A stretch of DNA of 64,000 bases from Kiritimatiellia bacterium (GTDB lineage: Bacteria > Verrucomicrobiota > Kiritimatiellia > CAIVKH01): the NCBI GenBank assembly GCA_023953695.1, contig JAMLJG010000006.1, forward strand, positions 1 through 64,000. The letters run 5' to 3'. The notes under the pieces are model-generated. The model searched no databases. It was not told the origin of the DNA and saw only the letters and a list, made by a program, of their open reading frames with translations. Made by a program: the position numbers and the translations under genes. This document shows, piece by piece, positions 9,218 to 17,297 of the stretch. How positions within the stretch are numbered: the stretch's first letter is position 1; each line of letters starts with the position of its first letter.

Positions 9218-10243
9218 ATGCCGTTGATCCGACCTTCTGTTGCCGCGCTGACGCCCTATACGCCCGGCGAACAGCCGCGTGTGCCGGGGCTCATCAAGCT
9301 CAACACCAATGAGAATCCCTATCCGCCTTCGCCGCGCGTTGGCGAAGTGTTGAAATCCTTCGCGGCGGAGCGGCTTCGCCTCTATCCCGATCCCGTGGCG
9401 ACGGAGTTGCGTGCGGCCATTGCAGAACTGCACGGCTGCGCGATTGAGAATGTTTTTGCCGGAAACGGTTCGGACGAAACACTGGCGCTTTGCACGCGCG
9501 CATTTGTTCCGCCCGGTGGCGCGGTGGGTTGCTTCGAGCCGTCGTACTCGCTCTATCCCGTGCTCGCGGCAATCGCCGATGTGCCGACGCGGCGCGTTGC
9601 GCTGACGGATTCGTTTGAATGGGTGACGCCGGATCCGGGGCTCGCGCCACTCTTCTTTCTAACCACGCCGAACGCGCCGACGGGGATGCTGTATCCGCGC
9701 GCGGCGCTGGAAGCGTTTTGCGAGAGCTTTCGCGGTGTCGTGTTGCTGGACGAAGCATACGCCGATTTTGCTCCGGAAAACGGCATGGAGTTCGCCGTGC
9801 GCTATCCCAATGTGCTTGTTTCGCGCACGCTGTCGAAATCCTACTCGCTCGCGGGTATTCGCCTCGGTTATGCGATTGGCGCTGCACCGCTCATCGAGGC
9901 GATGTTCAAGATCAAGGATTCGTACAACCTCGATGCGTTGACGCAGGCGATCGGATTGGCGGCGATTCGGGATCAGGCGTGGATGCAGGCAAATGCGGCA
10001 AAGATCATCGCGACCCGCGAGCGAGTGACGCGCGAGCTGGAGAAGCGCGGGTGGGGCGTCCGGCCTTCCGCGACCAATTTTGTCTTTGCAAAACCTTCGG
10101 GCCGTTCGGCCGCGGAGTTGTTCGACCACTTGCGAGCAAAGGCGATCTTGGTGCGCCATTTCCCGGGCCCGCGAACGGGCGACTTTTTGCGGATCACCAT
10201 CGGCACGGACGAGCAGATGGACGCTTTGTTGGCCGCTTTTTAG
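9218..10243 (+). CDS. hisC: Histidinol-phosphate aminotransferase
   Basis: 341 residues, the usual length. It converts imidazole-acetol phosphate and glutamate to histidinol phosphate in histidine synthesis, in the cytoplasm, using PLP. Visible fold-type I landmarks are KLNTNENPY near residue 27, PNAPTG at 151-156, the D178-E-A-Y181 cofactor contacts, SRTLSKSYSLAG with the Schiff-base lysine K207, and GDFLRITIG near the end for substrate phosphate or carboxylate. The gene stands alone here without other his genes. HisC-like enzymes can also act on aromatic amino acids, so a broader role is possible. Downstream DUF3592 gene begins 9 bp after the stop. Confidence 0.9.
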   Translation: MPLIRPSVAALTPYTPGEQPRVPGLIKLNTNENPYPPSPRVGEVLKSFAAERLRLYPDPVATELRAAIAELHGCAIENVFAGNGSDETLALCTRAFVPPGGAVGCFEPSYSLYPVLAAIADVPTRRVALTDSFEWVTPDPGLAPLFFLTTPNAPTGMLYPRAALEAFCESFRGVVLLDEAYADFAPENGMEFAVRYPNVLVSRTLSKSYSLAGIRLGYAIGAAPLIEAMFKIKDSYNLDALTQAIGLAAIRDQAWMQANAAKIIATRERVTRELEKRGWGVRPSATNFVFAKPSGRSAAELFDHLRAKAILVRHFPGPRTGDFLRITIGTDEQMDALLAAF

Positions 10244-10252
10244 GAGGGCAAT

Positions 10253-11455
10253 ATGAGTGCTGTGCGTTTGCGAGGTGCGAACTCGCTTGTCTCTTCGTTG
10301 TTCGCCGTGATCCTGATCGTCGCAGGCGTATTCGCCGTGCGCTTCGCCATCGGGGTGGAGAAACAATCGGCAGCCATGCAGGGCTGGACGCCCGTTCTTG
10401 CTCACATTCGCGCGGTGGATTTGGAGCGCGTTGTGAAAAAGAAGGGAGCCCGTTTTCGGGTCGTGGCGCGCTATGAATACGAAGTGGATGGGCAGTCGTA
10501 TGAGGGATCGCGGGTAAGCGTTGTAACTTCGCCGGACGCCGCAGGGGGCCGGAATGAGCGACAATTCTACTTGCTGAAGAGCGCGATGGAGCAGGGCGGG
10601 GGATTCAAGGTGTTCGTGAATCCCGCGAATCCGATGGAGTCCGTTCTCTTTCCCGAGGTGCGTCGCTCGGATGTCTTCGGGCCTACGCTTATCGGCGCCA
10701 TTTTTGTTGTAGTAGGTGTCATTCTGTTTCTTGTGGGGGTGATCTCGTTCATTCGCGGGAAGCCCGAGCGCCGTTTGGCGAGGGAATATCCGGATGAGCC
10801 GTGGCGGTGGCGCGCGGATTGGAGCGAAGGGGTGATTAAGGCGGGCAATCGAACGACTGCGAATACCCTCTTGGTCTTTTCTCTGATTTGGTGCGCCATG
10901 CCGGCCGCTCTGTTGGTCGTGACGCGCGACCGTGCGCCCCTTGGGGCAATGGTTATGTCATCTGTATTCCTTCTGGTCGGTATTCTCTTTCTGGTGTGGG
11001 CGATTCGCGAGTTGCGGATTGCGAAAAAATACGGAGCGGCGCTCTTTCACATGGCATCGGTGCCCGGTGTGATGGGCGGCTCGTTGGCTGGAGTTGTCTC
11101 GCTGCCTGCGTCTGTGCAGCCCTACGAGTCGTATCGCACGGAGCTGGTGTGTCAGCGGAGGGTGCGGCGCGGGAAGCACACCTCAACGGATACGCTGTGG
11201 CGTGCGACACGATTGCTGGATGCCTCGAAATTGCCGTCGCGGGTGGACGGCTTGGAGGTTCCGATTCTCTTTGCGATCCCCATAGGTCATCCCGCGAGCG
11301 GAGGGAATGTGAGCTGGATCTTGCGTGTGAAAGCCAAGCAGCCGGGTGTGGATTTGGATGTCCACTTTGCCGTGCCTGTTTTTCAGACAGCGGAGAGTTC
11401 GGAATCCTTCGTGTTGGATGAGTCGGGGATCCAGCCGTTTGTTCGGCAGGAGTGA
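10253..11455 (+). CDS. DUF3592-type membrane protein
   Basis: 400 residues. An N-terminal transmembrane helix (~15-35) is followed by a soluble beta-rich DUF3592-like segment: VVARYEYEVDGQSYEGSRV, then FKVFVNPANPMESVL, the Y-x-x-x-G-x-x-Y and NPxxP pattern of the family. A second hydrophobic helix follows (~143-167), then two more (~205-225, ~232-252), then a second soluble domain that ends QPFVRQE. An ideal Shine-Dalgarno AGGAGG precedes the ATG. DUF3592 has no known activity. It may be cotranscribed with hisC, but no functional link is evident. A strong terminator follows. Confidence 0.75.
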   Translation: MSAVRLRGANSLVSSLFAVILIVAGVFAVRFAIGVEKQSAAMQGWTPVLAHIRAVDLERVVKKKGARFRVVARYEYEVDGQSYEGSRVSVVTSPDAAGGRNERQFYLLKSAMEQGGGFKVFVNPANPMESVLFPEVRRSDVFGPTLIGAIFVVVGVILFLVGVISFIRGKPERRLAREYPDEPWRWRADWSEGVIKAGNRTTANTLLVFSLIWCAMPAALLVVTRDRAPLGAMVMSSVFLLVGILFLVWAIRELRIAKKYGAALFHMASVPGVMGGSLAGVVSLPASVQPYESYRTELVCQRRVRRGKHTSTDTLWRATRLLDASKLPSRVDGLEVPILFAIPIGHPASGGNVSWILRVKAKQPGVDLDVHFAVPVFQTAESSESFVLDESGIQPFVRQE

Positions 11456-11486
11456 GGGGCGCTCGTTGGGTTGAGCGAGTTGGCGC

Positions 11487-11520
11487 AAAAAAGGCGCGGA
11501 TTGCTCCGCGCCTTCTTTGT
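11487..11520. terminator. Bidirectional rho-independent terminator
   Basis: A perfect GC stem AAGGCGCGGA / TCCGCGCCTT with a TTGC loop (11491-11514) is flanked by AAAAAA on the left and TTCTTTGT on the right. It therefore has a U-tract on both strands. It lies exactly between the convergent DUF3592 gene and pfp and probably serves both. Confidence 0.85.
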
Positions 11521-11540
11521 CTCGCCTATGGTGCGAGCGA

Positions 11541-12764
11541 CTATTTCTTCGCGACTTTGGCGGCCTTAAGGCGGCCCATCTTGGGGAGGGGGCCGACGAT
11601 GGGTGTCGCGTATTCGATGAAGGCCTTTGTGACGTCGTTGTTGGATTTCGCGATCCATGCGTCGGGCATGTGGCGCGTTTCCTTGGCGACGTTCTTGAGC
11701 TCGGTGCGCTCGATCCAGGTCATGTATTTCTTGCCCGGCGCGCGCTGGATGGCGGTGGAGCCGTTTTCATATTTTCCGCTGGTGGCAAATTTGACTGCGG
11801 CCACACCGGCGGCGCGCGCCTCTTTCTGGTCCACGGCCGAGGCCACGCCAGCGAAGGAGCGCTGTAAATAGCCGAACGTGTCGGCGCGGACGCGGGAGAT
11901 TTGAGCTTTCTCTTTGAGTTCTTTGGCGAGGAGGTCGCCGAGGGCGCCGGAGCCGGAGAGTTGGACGTTGCCGTGGCTATCCACTTCTTTGATGAATTTG
12001 CTGGCGATGGCGACGCCATTTTCATCGGAGATGCCTTCGGAGACGGCGACGACGCAGCGGCCGAGCTTCGTGTAGACGGCTTTGACGTCGTCCACAAACT
12101 TTTCGAGCGAGAACGGGCGCTCGGGGAGATAGATCAAGTGCGGTCCGTCATCGGGGAACTGGCGGGCGAGCGCTGCGGCTGCGGTGAGGAAGCCTGCGTG
12201 GCGGCCCATGATGACATTGATCTTCACGCCGGGGAGGGCGCGGTTGTCGAGGTTGTCGCCCATGAAGGCTTGCGCGACGAACTTGGCCGCGCTGCCGAAT
12301 CCGGGGGTGTGATCGTTTTCGCGCAGATCGTTATCAATGGTCTTGCAGATGTGGAAGCACTTCATCTGATAGCCTTCTGCGATGGCGGCTTCGTTGATGA
12401 TGTGGGTGGTTTCGGCGCTATCGTTGCCACCGATATAGAAGAAGTAGCGAATATTGTATTTCTGGAGGACTTTGAACACGCGCTGACAGTCTTCCGGTGT
12501 GGGCTTTTTGCGGACCGAGCCGAGGGCGGAGGAGGGGGTTTGGGCGACCAGCTCGAGGTTGGCCTTGGTCTCTTTGCCGAGGTCGCAGAAATTCTCGCTG
12601 AGAATGCCCTGTAGTCCGTGCAGGGACCCGTAGATTTTCTTGATCTCTTTGTGCTTCTTGGCCTCGAGGACTGCGCCGACGAGGCTCTGGTTGATGACAA
12701 CGGTGGGGCCACCGCTCTGGGCGATGATCATGTTGCCGGTGAGTTTCGTTTTCTTGGCTGCCAT
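11541..12764 (-). CDS. pfp: 6-phosphofructokinase, pyrophosphate-dependent type
   Basis: 407 residues. It phosphorylates fructose 6-phosphate in glycolysis. Motifs: QSGGPTVVINQSL at the N-terminus, IGGNDS at 111-116, CKTIDND at 140-146 and MGRHAG at 186-191. ATP-dependent enzymes carry GGDGS and PGTIDND. Here Asp replaces the second Gly and Lys precedes TIDND, the two substitutions known to mark the PPi-using class. The first acidic residue of GGDDS is Asn (GGNDS), a known minor variant. The reaction would be reversible and could serve gluconeogenesis. The C-terminus is Lys/Ala rich. A promoter-like sequence lies just upstream. Confidence 0.9.
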   Translation of the reverse strand: MAAKKTKLTGNMIIAQSGGPTVVINQSLVGAVLEAKKHKEIKKIYGSLHGLQGILSENFCDLGKETKANLELVAQTPSSALGSVRKKPTPEDCQRVFKVLQKYNIRYFFYIGGNDSAETTHIINEAAIAEGYQMKCFHICKTIDNDLRENDHTPGFGSAAKFVAQAFMGDNLDNRALPGVKINVIMGRHAGFLTAAAALARQFPDDGPHLIYLPERPFSLEKFVDDVKAVYTKLGRCVVAVSEGISDENGVAIASKFIKEVDSHGNVQLSGSGALGDLLAKELKEKAQISRVRADTFGYLQRSFAGVASAVDQKEARAAGVAAVKFATSGKYENGSTAIQRAPGKKYMTWIERTELKNVAKETRHMPDAWIAKSNNDVTKAFIEYATPIVGPLPKMGRLKAAKVAKK

Positions 12765-12796
12765 GTGCGTTCTCCGCGTGGGTTAAAGGTGCCGCG

Positions 12797-12824
12797 ACTG
12801 TACCGAATCGGGCCCGCCTTGCAA
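12797..12824 (-). promoter_or_regulatory. Sigma70-like promoter for pfp
   Basis: On the minus strand TTGCAA (12819-12824) is followed after 16 bp by TACAGT (12797-12802), about 30 bp upstream of the pfp ATG. The TTGC(A/C/T) -35 with TA-rich -10 recurs in front of other genes here. Prediction by eye only. Confidence 0.5.
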
Positions 12825-13076
12825 GCGCGAGAGTTGAGAAAGAGACGGGCCCCTGTTCATCGTCAACCTCGTTCTGCAACTATGTGCGGACTTCTCTGAA
12901 AGGCCGAGTCAACGGACAAGATGCGGCTATTTATCGTTGTTCGTTTCTCCTTGTTTCTTTGCTGCTCAATGCGGTCCTAGCAGATTCCGTGATCACACTT
13001 CTCTTCGCGCCTTTATGCGCCCTATAGCTTCAGATCCCCGGCTCTCTACTCTGACCCAAGACGCCAGCGTCGCCGC
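12825..13076. other. Intergenic stretch without a recognisable gene
   Basis: Between the pfp promoter and the IS110 remnant no convincing coding frame, tRNA or terminator was found. Base composition drops around 12900-13010 (TTTATCGTTGTTCG, TTGTTTCTTTGC). This may be the edge of the foreign patch or the non-coding end of the IS110 element; IS110 elements lack conventional terminal inverted repeats, so the boundary cannot be set by eye. Confidence 0.4.
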
Positions 13077-13646
13077 TTATGCGACGCGCTCCGTCCGTCT
13101 TTGACGAGAGCAGCCGGGGACATTCCGACTCCACGGGCGCGCCTGATAAGGACGCTTCTCGTGAAGCACGCAAAAGATGATCTGACACATCCGCCGCGCG
13201 GTGATCATGATCGCTGTGTTGGCCTTCTTCCCGCGCGAGCGGTGATGGCGATAGAGGCCGCCGAAGTAGGCGTCGCACCCCACAGCCACCCACGCCGCCT
13301 CCACCAACGCCCAGCGCAACCACTTGTTGCAACCCGAGACCAACCGCCCGTGATAGGTCTTGTCGCCCGAGCTTGAGGTCGTGGGGATCAGGCCCGCGTA
13401 CGCGCTAAGTTGCTCCGACAGCCCAAACCGTTCGATGCCGTCGATTTCAGTAGCAATCACATTGCCAAGGATCGGCCCGATGCCTGGAATGCTCGAGAGG
13501 CACCCGACGGCCTCATCGCCCTTGCCTTCCAAAGCAATCTTCTCGTCGAGTTCGCGGATGTGCCGCTCCAGGGAATCGAGCATCTCGAGTTGTTGGCGTA
13601 GGAGCAGATCGTCGGGAGCCGCAAGCACCAGCTTGTTCAGCGCAGC
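13077..13646 (-). pseudogene. IS110/IS1111-family transposase, C-terminal remnant
   Basis: The frame encodes only the C-terminal Transposase_20 half: a coiled segment (LDSLERHIRELDEKI), then LSSIPGIGPILGNVIATEI, a hairpin-like G-I-G-P motif, FGLSEQLSAYAGLIPTTSSSG, and WLRWALVEAAW with the conserved Ser/Cys-G-N region just before (SGCNKWLR). The N-terminal DEDD/RuvC-like catalytic domain is absent: an in-frame TAG lies at 13647-13649 and unrelated attC-like sequence begins at about 13663. It is therefore a truncated, inactive copy. IS1111-type members of this family include elements that target integron attC sites, which fits its position exactly beside one. Confidence 0.85.
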
Positions 13647-13662
13647 CTAGTGTCTAGACGTG

Positions 13663-13721
13663 ACCCCAACACCTCGCCGATGCCTGAGCGAAGCAGTTTC
13701 GGCTTGAACGAATTGTTAGAC
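13663..13721 (-). other. attC-like recombination site (59-bp) downstream of crcB
   Basis: Read on the minus strand it begins GTCTAACAATTCGTTC one base after the crcB stop, continues AAGCCGA, and has GCTTCGC near the loop. These are the left-hand landmarks of classical aadA-type 59-base elements (RYYYAAC inverse core and GCCGA inner arm). TCGGC lies opposite GCCGA, and the far end is GTTGGGG, one base off the GTTRRRY core. The right half is degenerate and directly abuts IS110 sequence, so it may be disrupted. Recognition is by eye; no covariance-model score was computed. Confidence 0.7.
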
Positions 13722-13722
13722 C

Positions 13723-14106
13723 TCAGCGCGGGAACAGCGAGATGAGCTTGAGGCCCAGCCAGACCGCGGTGAAGCCAAGGATAACGCTGGCACCAGCATA
13801 CAGCGCAGCTACCAAAAGCTCGCTGCGGCGCACAAGGAGAATTGCGTCTAGGCCGAATGCGGAAAAGGTCGTGAAGCCACCGAGCAGGCCGGTGAAGAGG
13901 AATAGCCGTGTGCCGGGGCCGAACAACTCATATCGCTCGGTGAGACCGGCAAGGATGCCAATGGCCAAGCAACCCAGAACATTGACCGAGAATGTGCTGT
14001 AGGGGAAGCGTTCTTGCGCAGTCATGTGCAGCACGAAGCCACCAAGCTTGTAGCGTGCGACTGAACCGATGAACCCACCGAGACCTACGAGCAAGATGCT
14101 TTTCAT
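13723..14106 (-). CDS. crcB: Fluoride exporter CrcB/FluC, as a gene cassette
   Basis: 127 residues with four transmembrane helices. It forms a dual-topology dimeric channel that expels fluoride across the inner membrane. Typical signatures are GLGGFIGSVARYKL at the N-terminus, FSVNVLGCLAIGIL with the conserved Asn, and FTGLLGGFTTFSAFGLDA containing the G-G-x-T-T-F-S-x-F motif with the Phe-box residues. The gene is tightly bounded: GTTAGAC lies about 30 bp before its ATG, and GTCTAAC one base after its stop. It carries no fluoride riboswitch upstream (no room). Its composition is lower in GC than neighbouring genes. The context indicates a mobile integron cassette of about 475 bp rather than a resident gene. 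Confidence 0.93.
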   Translation of the reverse strand: MKSILLVGLGGFIGSVARYKLGGFVLHMTAQERFPYSTFSVNVLGCLAIGILAGLTERYELFGPGTRLFLFTGLLGGFTTFSAFGLDAILLVRRSELLVAALYAGASVILGFTAVWLGLKLISLFPR

Positions 14107-14135
14107 GCGGATGGAAAGTAATGTTTGTTACTGAG

Positions 14136-14204
14136 GTCTAACGTTCAGGGTGTGGGTTGAGCCGACCGCGCAGCGGGCGGCGAATACCCACCACCCTGTT
14201 GTTC
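14136..14204 (-). other. attC site between the two cassettes
   Basis: Read on the minus strand it ends in a perfect core GTTAGAC (14142-14136). The outer arms CAGGGTGGTGGGT (14198-14186) and ACCCACACCCTG (14157-14146) pair with one extrahelical base, the hallmark asymmetry of attC. The inner arms GCCGCCCGC and GCGGTCGGC pair around a TGC loop. The upstream inverse core is imperfect (GAACAAC, only AAC conserved). The last codons and stop of the upstream gene lie inside the site, as is common for cassettes. Confidence 0.8.
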
Positions 14205-14738
14205 TCCGTTCTTGATCGTCTTTCTGTCTCGGAAGAGGGCGTCAAGGACGGCGATCGGTTCAGGCACCTCGTTTGTCGTCACCGGCGAGTATGTGTGATG
14301 GCCCCATTCCTGAAACACCCCGTCCGGCTTTCTTTCCCACAGATACACCGAGGCACAAGGCATGGCGTGTGTGTCGCCTTGTCGCGACAACATCCCTCGT
14401 TCCACCGTGACCGTTAGTTCGTTCGTTCCGACCGAATGGGTCACTACCAGAGTGAAAAGAGGTTCGGTCAGTGCCTTCGCCCTCATCAACTCATCTGACC
14501 CTGTGAATGTCGAGAATAGTTCAGCGAGGCGATTGATCTCAGCAGGGTTGTCGATGCCCCTGATGTAGCTGGGCATTGTGATTGTCCCCTGGCTTTCCCT
14601 CCTGATTTGGATATGGCTGATGGCGTGCCTTCGTTCGACGGTCCAACTAGGCAGGCCGACATGGACCGTTTCGCCAAGAACTGCGGCCGCCGTTCCGACA
14701 AGTAGTGCAGTCACGAGTATTGGTCTCATCTTCTTCAT
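14145..14738 (-). CDS. Secreted protein of unknown function, probable cassette gene
   Basis: 197 residues. The start ATG at 14738 opens a clear signal peptide, MKKMRPILVTALLVGTAAAVLG, preceded by GGCGGAAAC. The mature part is mixed alpha/beta with HVGLPSWTVERRHAISHIQIRRES, a segment IRGIDNPAEINRLAELFSTFTGS resembling a ligand-facing helix, and YLWERKPDGVFQEWGHHTYSP. No catalytic motif or known family was recognised. The C-terminus (PPAARSAQPTP) is encoded by the attC hairpin. Lower GC than neighbours and the attC position suggest acquisition as a cassette upstream of crcB. The frame stays open upstream to 14996, but those residues lack a convincing start and would bury the signal peptide. Confidence 0.6.
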   Translation of the reverse strand: MKKMRPILVTALLVGTAAAVLGETVHVGLPSWTVERRHAISHIQIRRESQGTITMPSYIRGIDNPAEINRLAELFSTFTGSDELMRAKALTEPLFTLVVTHSVGTNELTVTVERGMLSRQGDTHAMPCASVYLWERKPDGVFQEWGHHTYSPVTTNEVPEPIAVLDALFRDRKTIKNGEQQGGGYSPPAARSAQPTP

Positions 14739-14994
14739 GTTTCCGCCGGAGAACCATTGAGTGATCAGAAGGCTTTCTGTGTTATAGACTATTGGGCGTC
14801 TTTTGCGGAAAGCCTCCCGAGCTGCAATAGACTGACCTTTCGGCCATGAGGGTATCGTGTCGGGCGAGATCGGACAATCCAAAAGCGACTCCTTGACGAG
14901 GCGCGCGATGTCCTGCGTGTTCAGCATTGCCCCTGGTGAGGCATGGTCTTGACATGGGCCACTCTCGGCTCGACCCGCCGCAACGTCAAAGACC
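14739..14994. other. Upstream region of the cassette gene
   Basis: The minus frame of the downstream gene is open through this stretch and would give a helical segment (AMLNTQDIARLVKESLL), with an ATG at 14927. No second core site GTTRRRY was found to mark the cassette's left boundary, and no clear promoter. It could be a remnant of another cassette gene or the leader of this one. Confidence 0.3.
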
Positions 14995-15043
14995 AACTCA
15001 CCGGCTCAGCATTCACCCACAAAGGTAGGGCGGTTTGGCTCAA
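14995..15043 (-). repeat. Dispersed 50-bp repeat, copy 1
   Basis: The minus strand reads TTGAGCCAAACCGCCCT, then ACCTTT, then GTGGGTGAATGCTGAGCC and GGTGAGTT. It matches 47418-47467 on the plus strand with one indel and about two or three substitutions. On its minus-strand 5' side the GGCGGTTT / AAACCGCC arms form a hairpin around GAGC. It lies 175 bp downstream of typA. Confidence 0.8.
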
Positions 15044-15218
15044 ACCGCCGCCACTCGTTCTGCCAAAAATCCTTCGTTCAGGCCCGAACCGATCCGGCGC
15101 GGTGGGCCAACGCGCCCGACCTACTCCGCGCTGCGAAATCAGTCACAAAGATCGGCAACCCGCGTATGACGACAAGACAAAGGACCGTGGCTGCGGGCCC
15201 GAGGGTGGGCGGGGCGGC

Positions 15219-17063
15219 CTAATCCGCGTCGGACACGCGCTGGTTGGCGCGTTTGCGCTGCGTGGCGTTGAGTACCTTCTTGCGGAGGCGCAAGCTGATG
15301 GGGGTGGCCTCGACGAACTCGTCTTGGGCGATATATTCGATCGCGGCTTCGAGTGAGAACTTGCGCGGGGGTTCGAGCATGATGCCCTTGCCTTCGCCTT
15401 GGCTGCGCATGTTGGTGAGGTGTTTCTCCTTCGTCGGGTTGACGGGGATATCCTCTGCGCGCGGGTTTTCGCCGACGATCATGCCTTCATACACCTCGTC
15501 GCCCGGCATGATAAAGAGTTTGCCGCGCTCTTGGAGTGTGTCCAGGGCGAATGCAGTTGCGACGCCCTTGTCCATGGAGACGAGCGTGCCGGAGAGGCGG
15601 CTGGTGACGGGGCCGCAGTGGGGGGCATATTCCTTAAAGATGTGGCTCATTACCGCGCGGCCGCTGGTGACGTTGACCATATCGGTTTCGAAGCCGATCA
15701 ACCCGCGTGTCGGGATGACGGCTTGCAGGTGAACGCGGCTGGTGGCGGGGGTGCTGGGATCGCCATGGTGTTGCATGTCGGTGATTTGCGCCTTGCGGCC
15801 GGCGAGGTTCTGCATCAGGTCGCCGAGGCGATCCTGGGGGGTATCCACCCAGAGCGTTTCGAACGGCTCGAGTTTCTGGCCATTCTCGCGCTTCATGATC
15901 ACTTCCGGGCGCGAGACGAGCATTTCGAAGCCCTCGCGGCGCATTTGCTCGACGAGTACGGCGATTTGCAATTCGCCGCGCGCGCTGACGAGGAAAATGT
16001 TGGGCACATCGGTGTCTTGCACGGATAGCGATATGTTGGTGCGGGTCTCTTTGTAGAGACGCTCGCGGAGCTGGCGGGAGGTGAGGAATTTGCCTTCGCG
16101 CCCGGCGAGGGGGCCGTCGTTCACGCAAAACTGCATTTGGATGGTTGGCGGGTCGAGTTCGACAAACGGAATGGGCTCGCGCGACTCGTTGTCGCAAAGG
16201 GTTTCGCCGATATCGAGGTCTTCGAAGCCGGAGATGCCGACGATGTTGCCCGCCTCGCCATTGGCCGATTCTTCCGTGCGCATTCCGCTAAATGCGAAGA
16301 CCTTGGTGACTTTCGCGCGCTCGCGTTTGCCATTGCGGTGGATACAGACAATGGAGTCGCCCGCGTCCACGCGGCCTGCGGTGATGCGGCCGATTGCGAT
16401 GCGCCCGACGAAGTCGCTCCAGTCGAGATTGCTCACGAGCATTTGGAATGGCGCTTCGATATCGCCGACCGGCGGCGGAATGACCTCGGCGATCAAGTCG
16501 AGCAAGGGGGCCATGCCGACGCGTTCGTCATCGAGGTGGCGAATCGCAAATCCGTCGCGCGCACTGGCGAAGATGAACGGGCAGTTGAACTGTTCCTCTG
16601 TTGCGTGCAAGTCGAGGAGCAGCTCGAGCACCTGATCGTGGACGCGATCGGGGTTGGCGTGTTCGCGGTCAATTTTGTTCACGACCACAATGGGTTTGAG
16701 TCCGTGATGGAGCGCCTTCTGCAGCACAAATCGCGTTTGCGCTTGCGGGCCATCCACTGCATCCACCACCAGCAAGACGCCATCCACCATCTTCATGATG
16801 CGCTCGACTTCGCCGCCGAAGTCCGCATGGCCGGGGGTATCCACAATGTTGATCGTGAAGCCCTTCCAGCCGATGGAGGCGTTCTTGGCCTTGATCGTGA
16901 TGCCCTTTTCGCGCTCGAGGTCCATGGAATCCATGGCGCGCTCCTCGACTTCTTCGCGCGCTGAAAAGGCGCCGCCTTCGCGGAGCATTTTGTCAACGAG
17001 TGTGGTTTTGCCGTGGTCAACGTGCGCGATGATGGCGACGTTGCGATATTTTTCAGTACTCAT
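15219..17063 (-). CDS. typA: Ribosome-associated GTPase TypA/BipA
   Basis: 614 residues from the ATG at 17063, the normal family length. It is a translational GTPase that acts on ribosomes during stress and cold and in 50S assembly. G1 is [15 protein letters not shown], the switch region [25 protein letters not shown] contains the E-R-G/K-I-T-I motif, G3 is [15 protein letters not shown] and G4 is [10 protein letters not shown]-like domains III and V and the BipA-specific C-terminal domain follow. A longer in-frame start at 17126 is rejected because the -10 promoter element lies between it and 17063. The C-terminus is basic ([14 protein letters not shown]), as usual. Confidence 0.95.
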   Translation of the reverse strand: MSTEKYRNVAIIAHVDHGKTTLVDKMLREGGAFSAREEVEERAMDSMDLEREKGITIKAKNASIGWKGFTINIVDTPGHADFGGEVERIMKMVDGVLLVVDAVDGPQAQTRFVLQKALHHGLKPIVVVNKIDREHANPDRVHDQVLELLLDLHATEEQFNCPFIFASARDGFAIRHLDDERVGMAPLLDLIAEVIPPPVGDIEAPFQMLVSNLDWSDFVGRIAIGRITAGRVDAGDSIVCIHRNGKRERAKVTKVFAFSGMRTEESANGEAGNIVGISGFEDLDIGETLCDNESREPIPFVELDPPTIQMQFCVNDGPLAGREGKFLTSRQLRERLYKETRTNISLSVQDTDVPNIFLVSARGELQIAVLVEQMRREGFEMLVSRPEVIMKRENGQKLEPFETLWVDTPQDRLGDLMQNLAGRKAQITDMQHHGDPSTPATSRVHLQAVIPTRGLIGFETDMVNVTSGRAVMSHIFKEYAPHCGPVTSRLSGTLVSMDKGVATAFALDTLQERGKLFIMPGDEVYEGMIVGENPRAEDIPVNPTKEKHLTNMRSQGEGKGIMLEPPRKFSLEAAIEYIAQDEFVEATPISLRLRKKVLNATQRKRANQRVSDAD

Positions 17064-17074
17064 AAAGGGGCGCG

Positions 17075-17102
17075 AGTATAGACCCCGCTCGCGCTCCAGC
17101 AA
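17075..17102 (-). promoter_or_regulatory. Sigma70-like promoter of typA
   Basis: On the minus strand TTGCTG (17097-17102) and TATACT (17075-17080) are separated by 16 bp, with the -10 element 11 bp before the ATG. The leader would be very short. Two 17-bp palindromes lie immediately upstream. Confidence 0.65.
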
Positions 17103-17119
17103 TGACGATTTACGAAAAT

Positions 17120-17168
17120 CTTCCAAGGGTTGGAAGATGGCGCCCGGGCGACTTCCAAGGGTTGGAAG
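17120..17168. promoter_or_regulatory. Pair of identical 17-bp palindromes, possible operator
   Basis: CTTCCAAGGGTTGGAAG occurs at 17120-17136 and again at 17152-17168, centre-to-centre 32 bp, i.e. about three helical turns. They lie between divergent typA and the ABC-importer lipoprotein gene. A third, imperfect copy (CTTCCAAGGGTGGGAAA) is at 47529-47545. The symmetry and phasing suit a dimeric regulator, but an intergenic repeat family is equally possible. Confidence 0.5.
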
Positions 17169-17297
17169 TCTCTTTGGGGGCGCGACGCTGTTCGTGGGCG
17201 GAGTGACTTGAAAGTTAAGGAGTCCGGCTTTTTTGAGTTGGTTCCACCCTTTGCTCTGGACGGGTGCCGCGTCTTTGGCACAATCGGGCGCCTATTC

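Noticed and set aside
14107-14135. Fluoride riboswitch upstream of crcB
   Set aside because: Only 29 bp separate the ATG from the attC core, too little for the conserved aptamer, and no matching motif is visible.
17064-17126. Longer N-terminus for TypA
   Set aside because: The extension spans the -10/-35 promoter elements, and TypA proteins normally begin close to the [13 protein letters not shown] motif.
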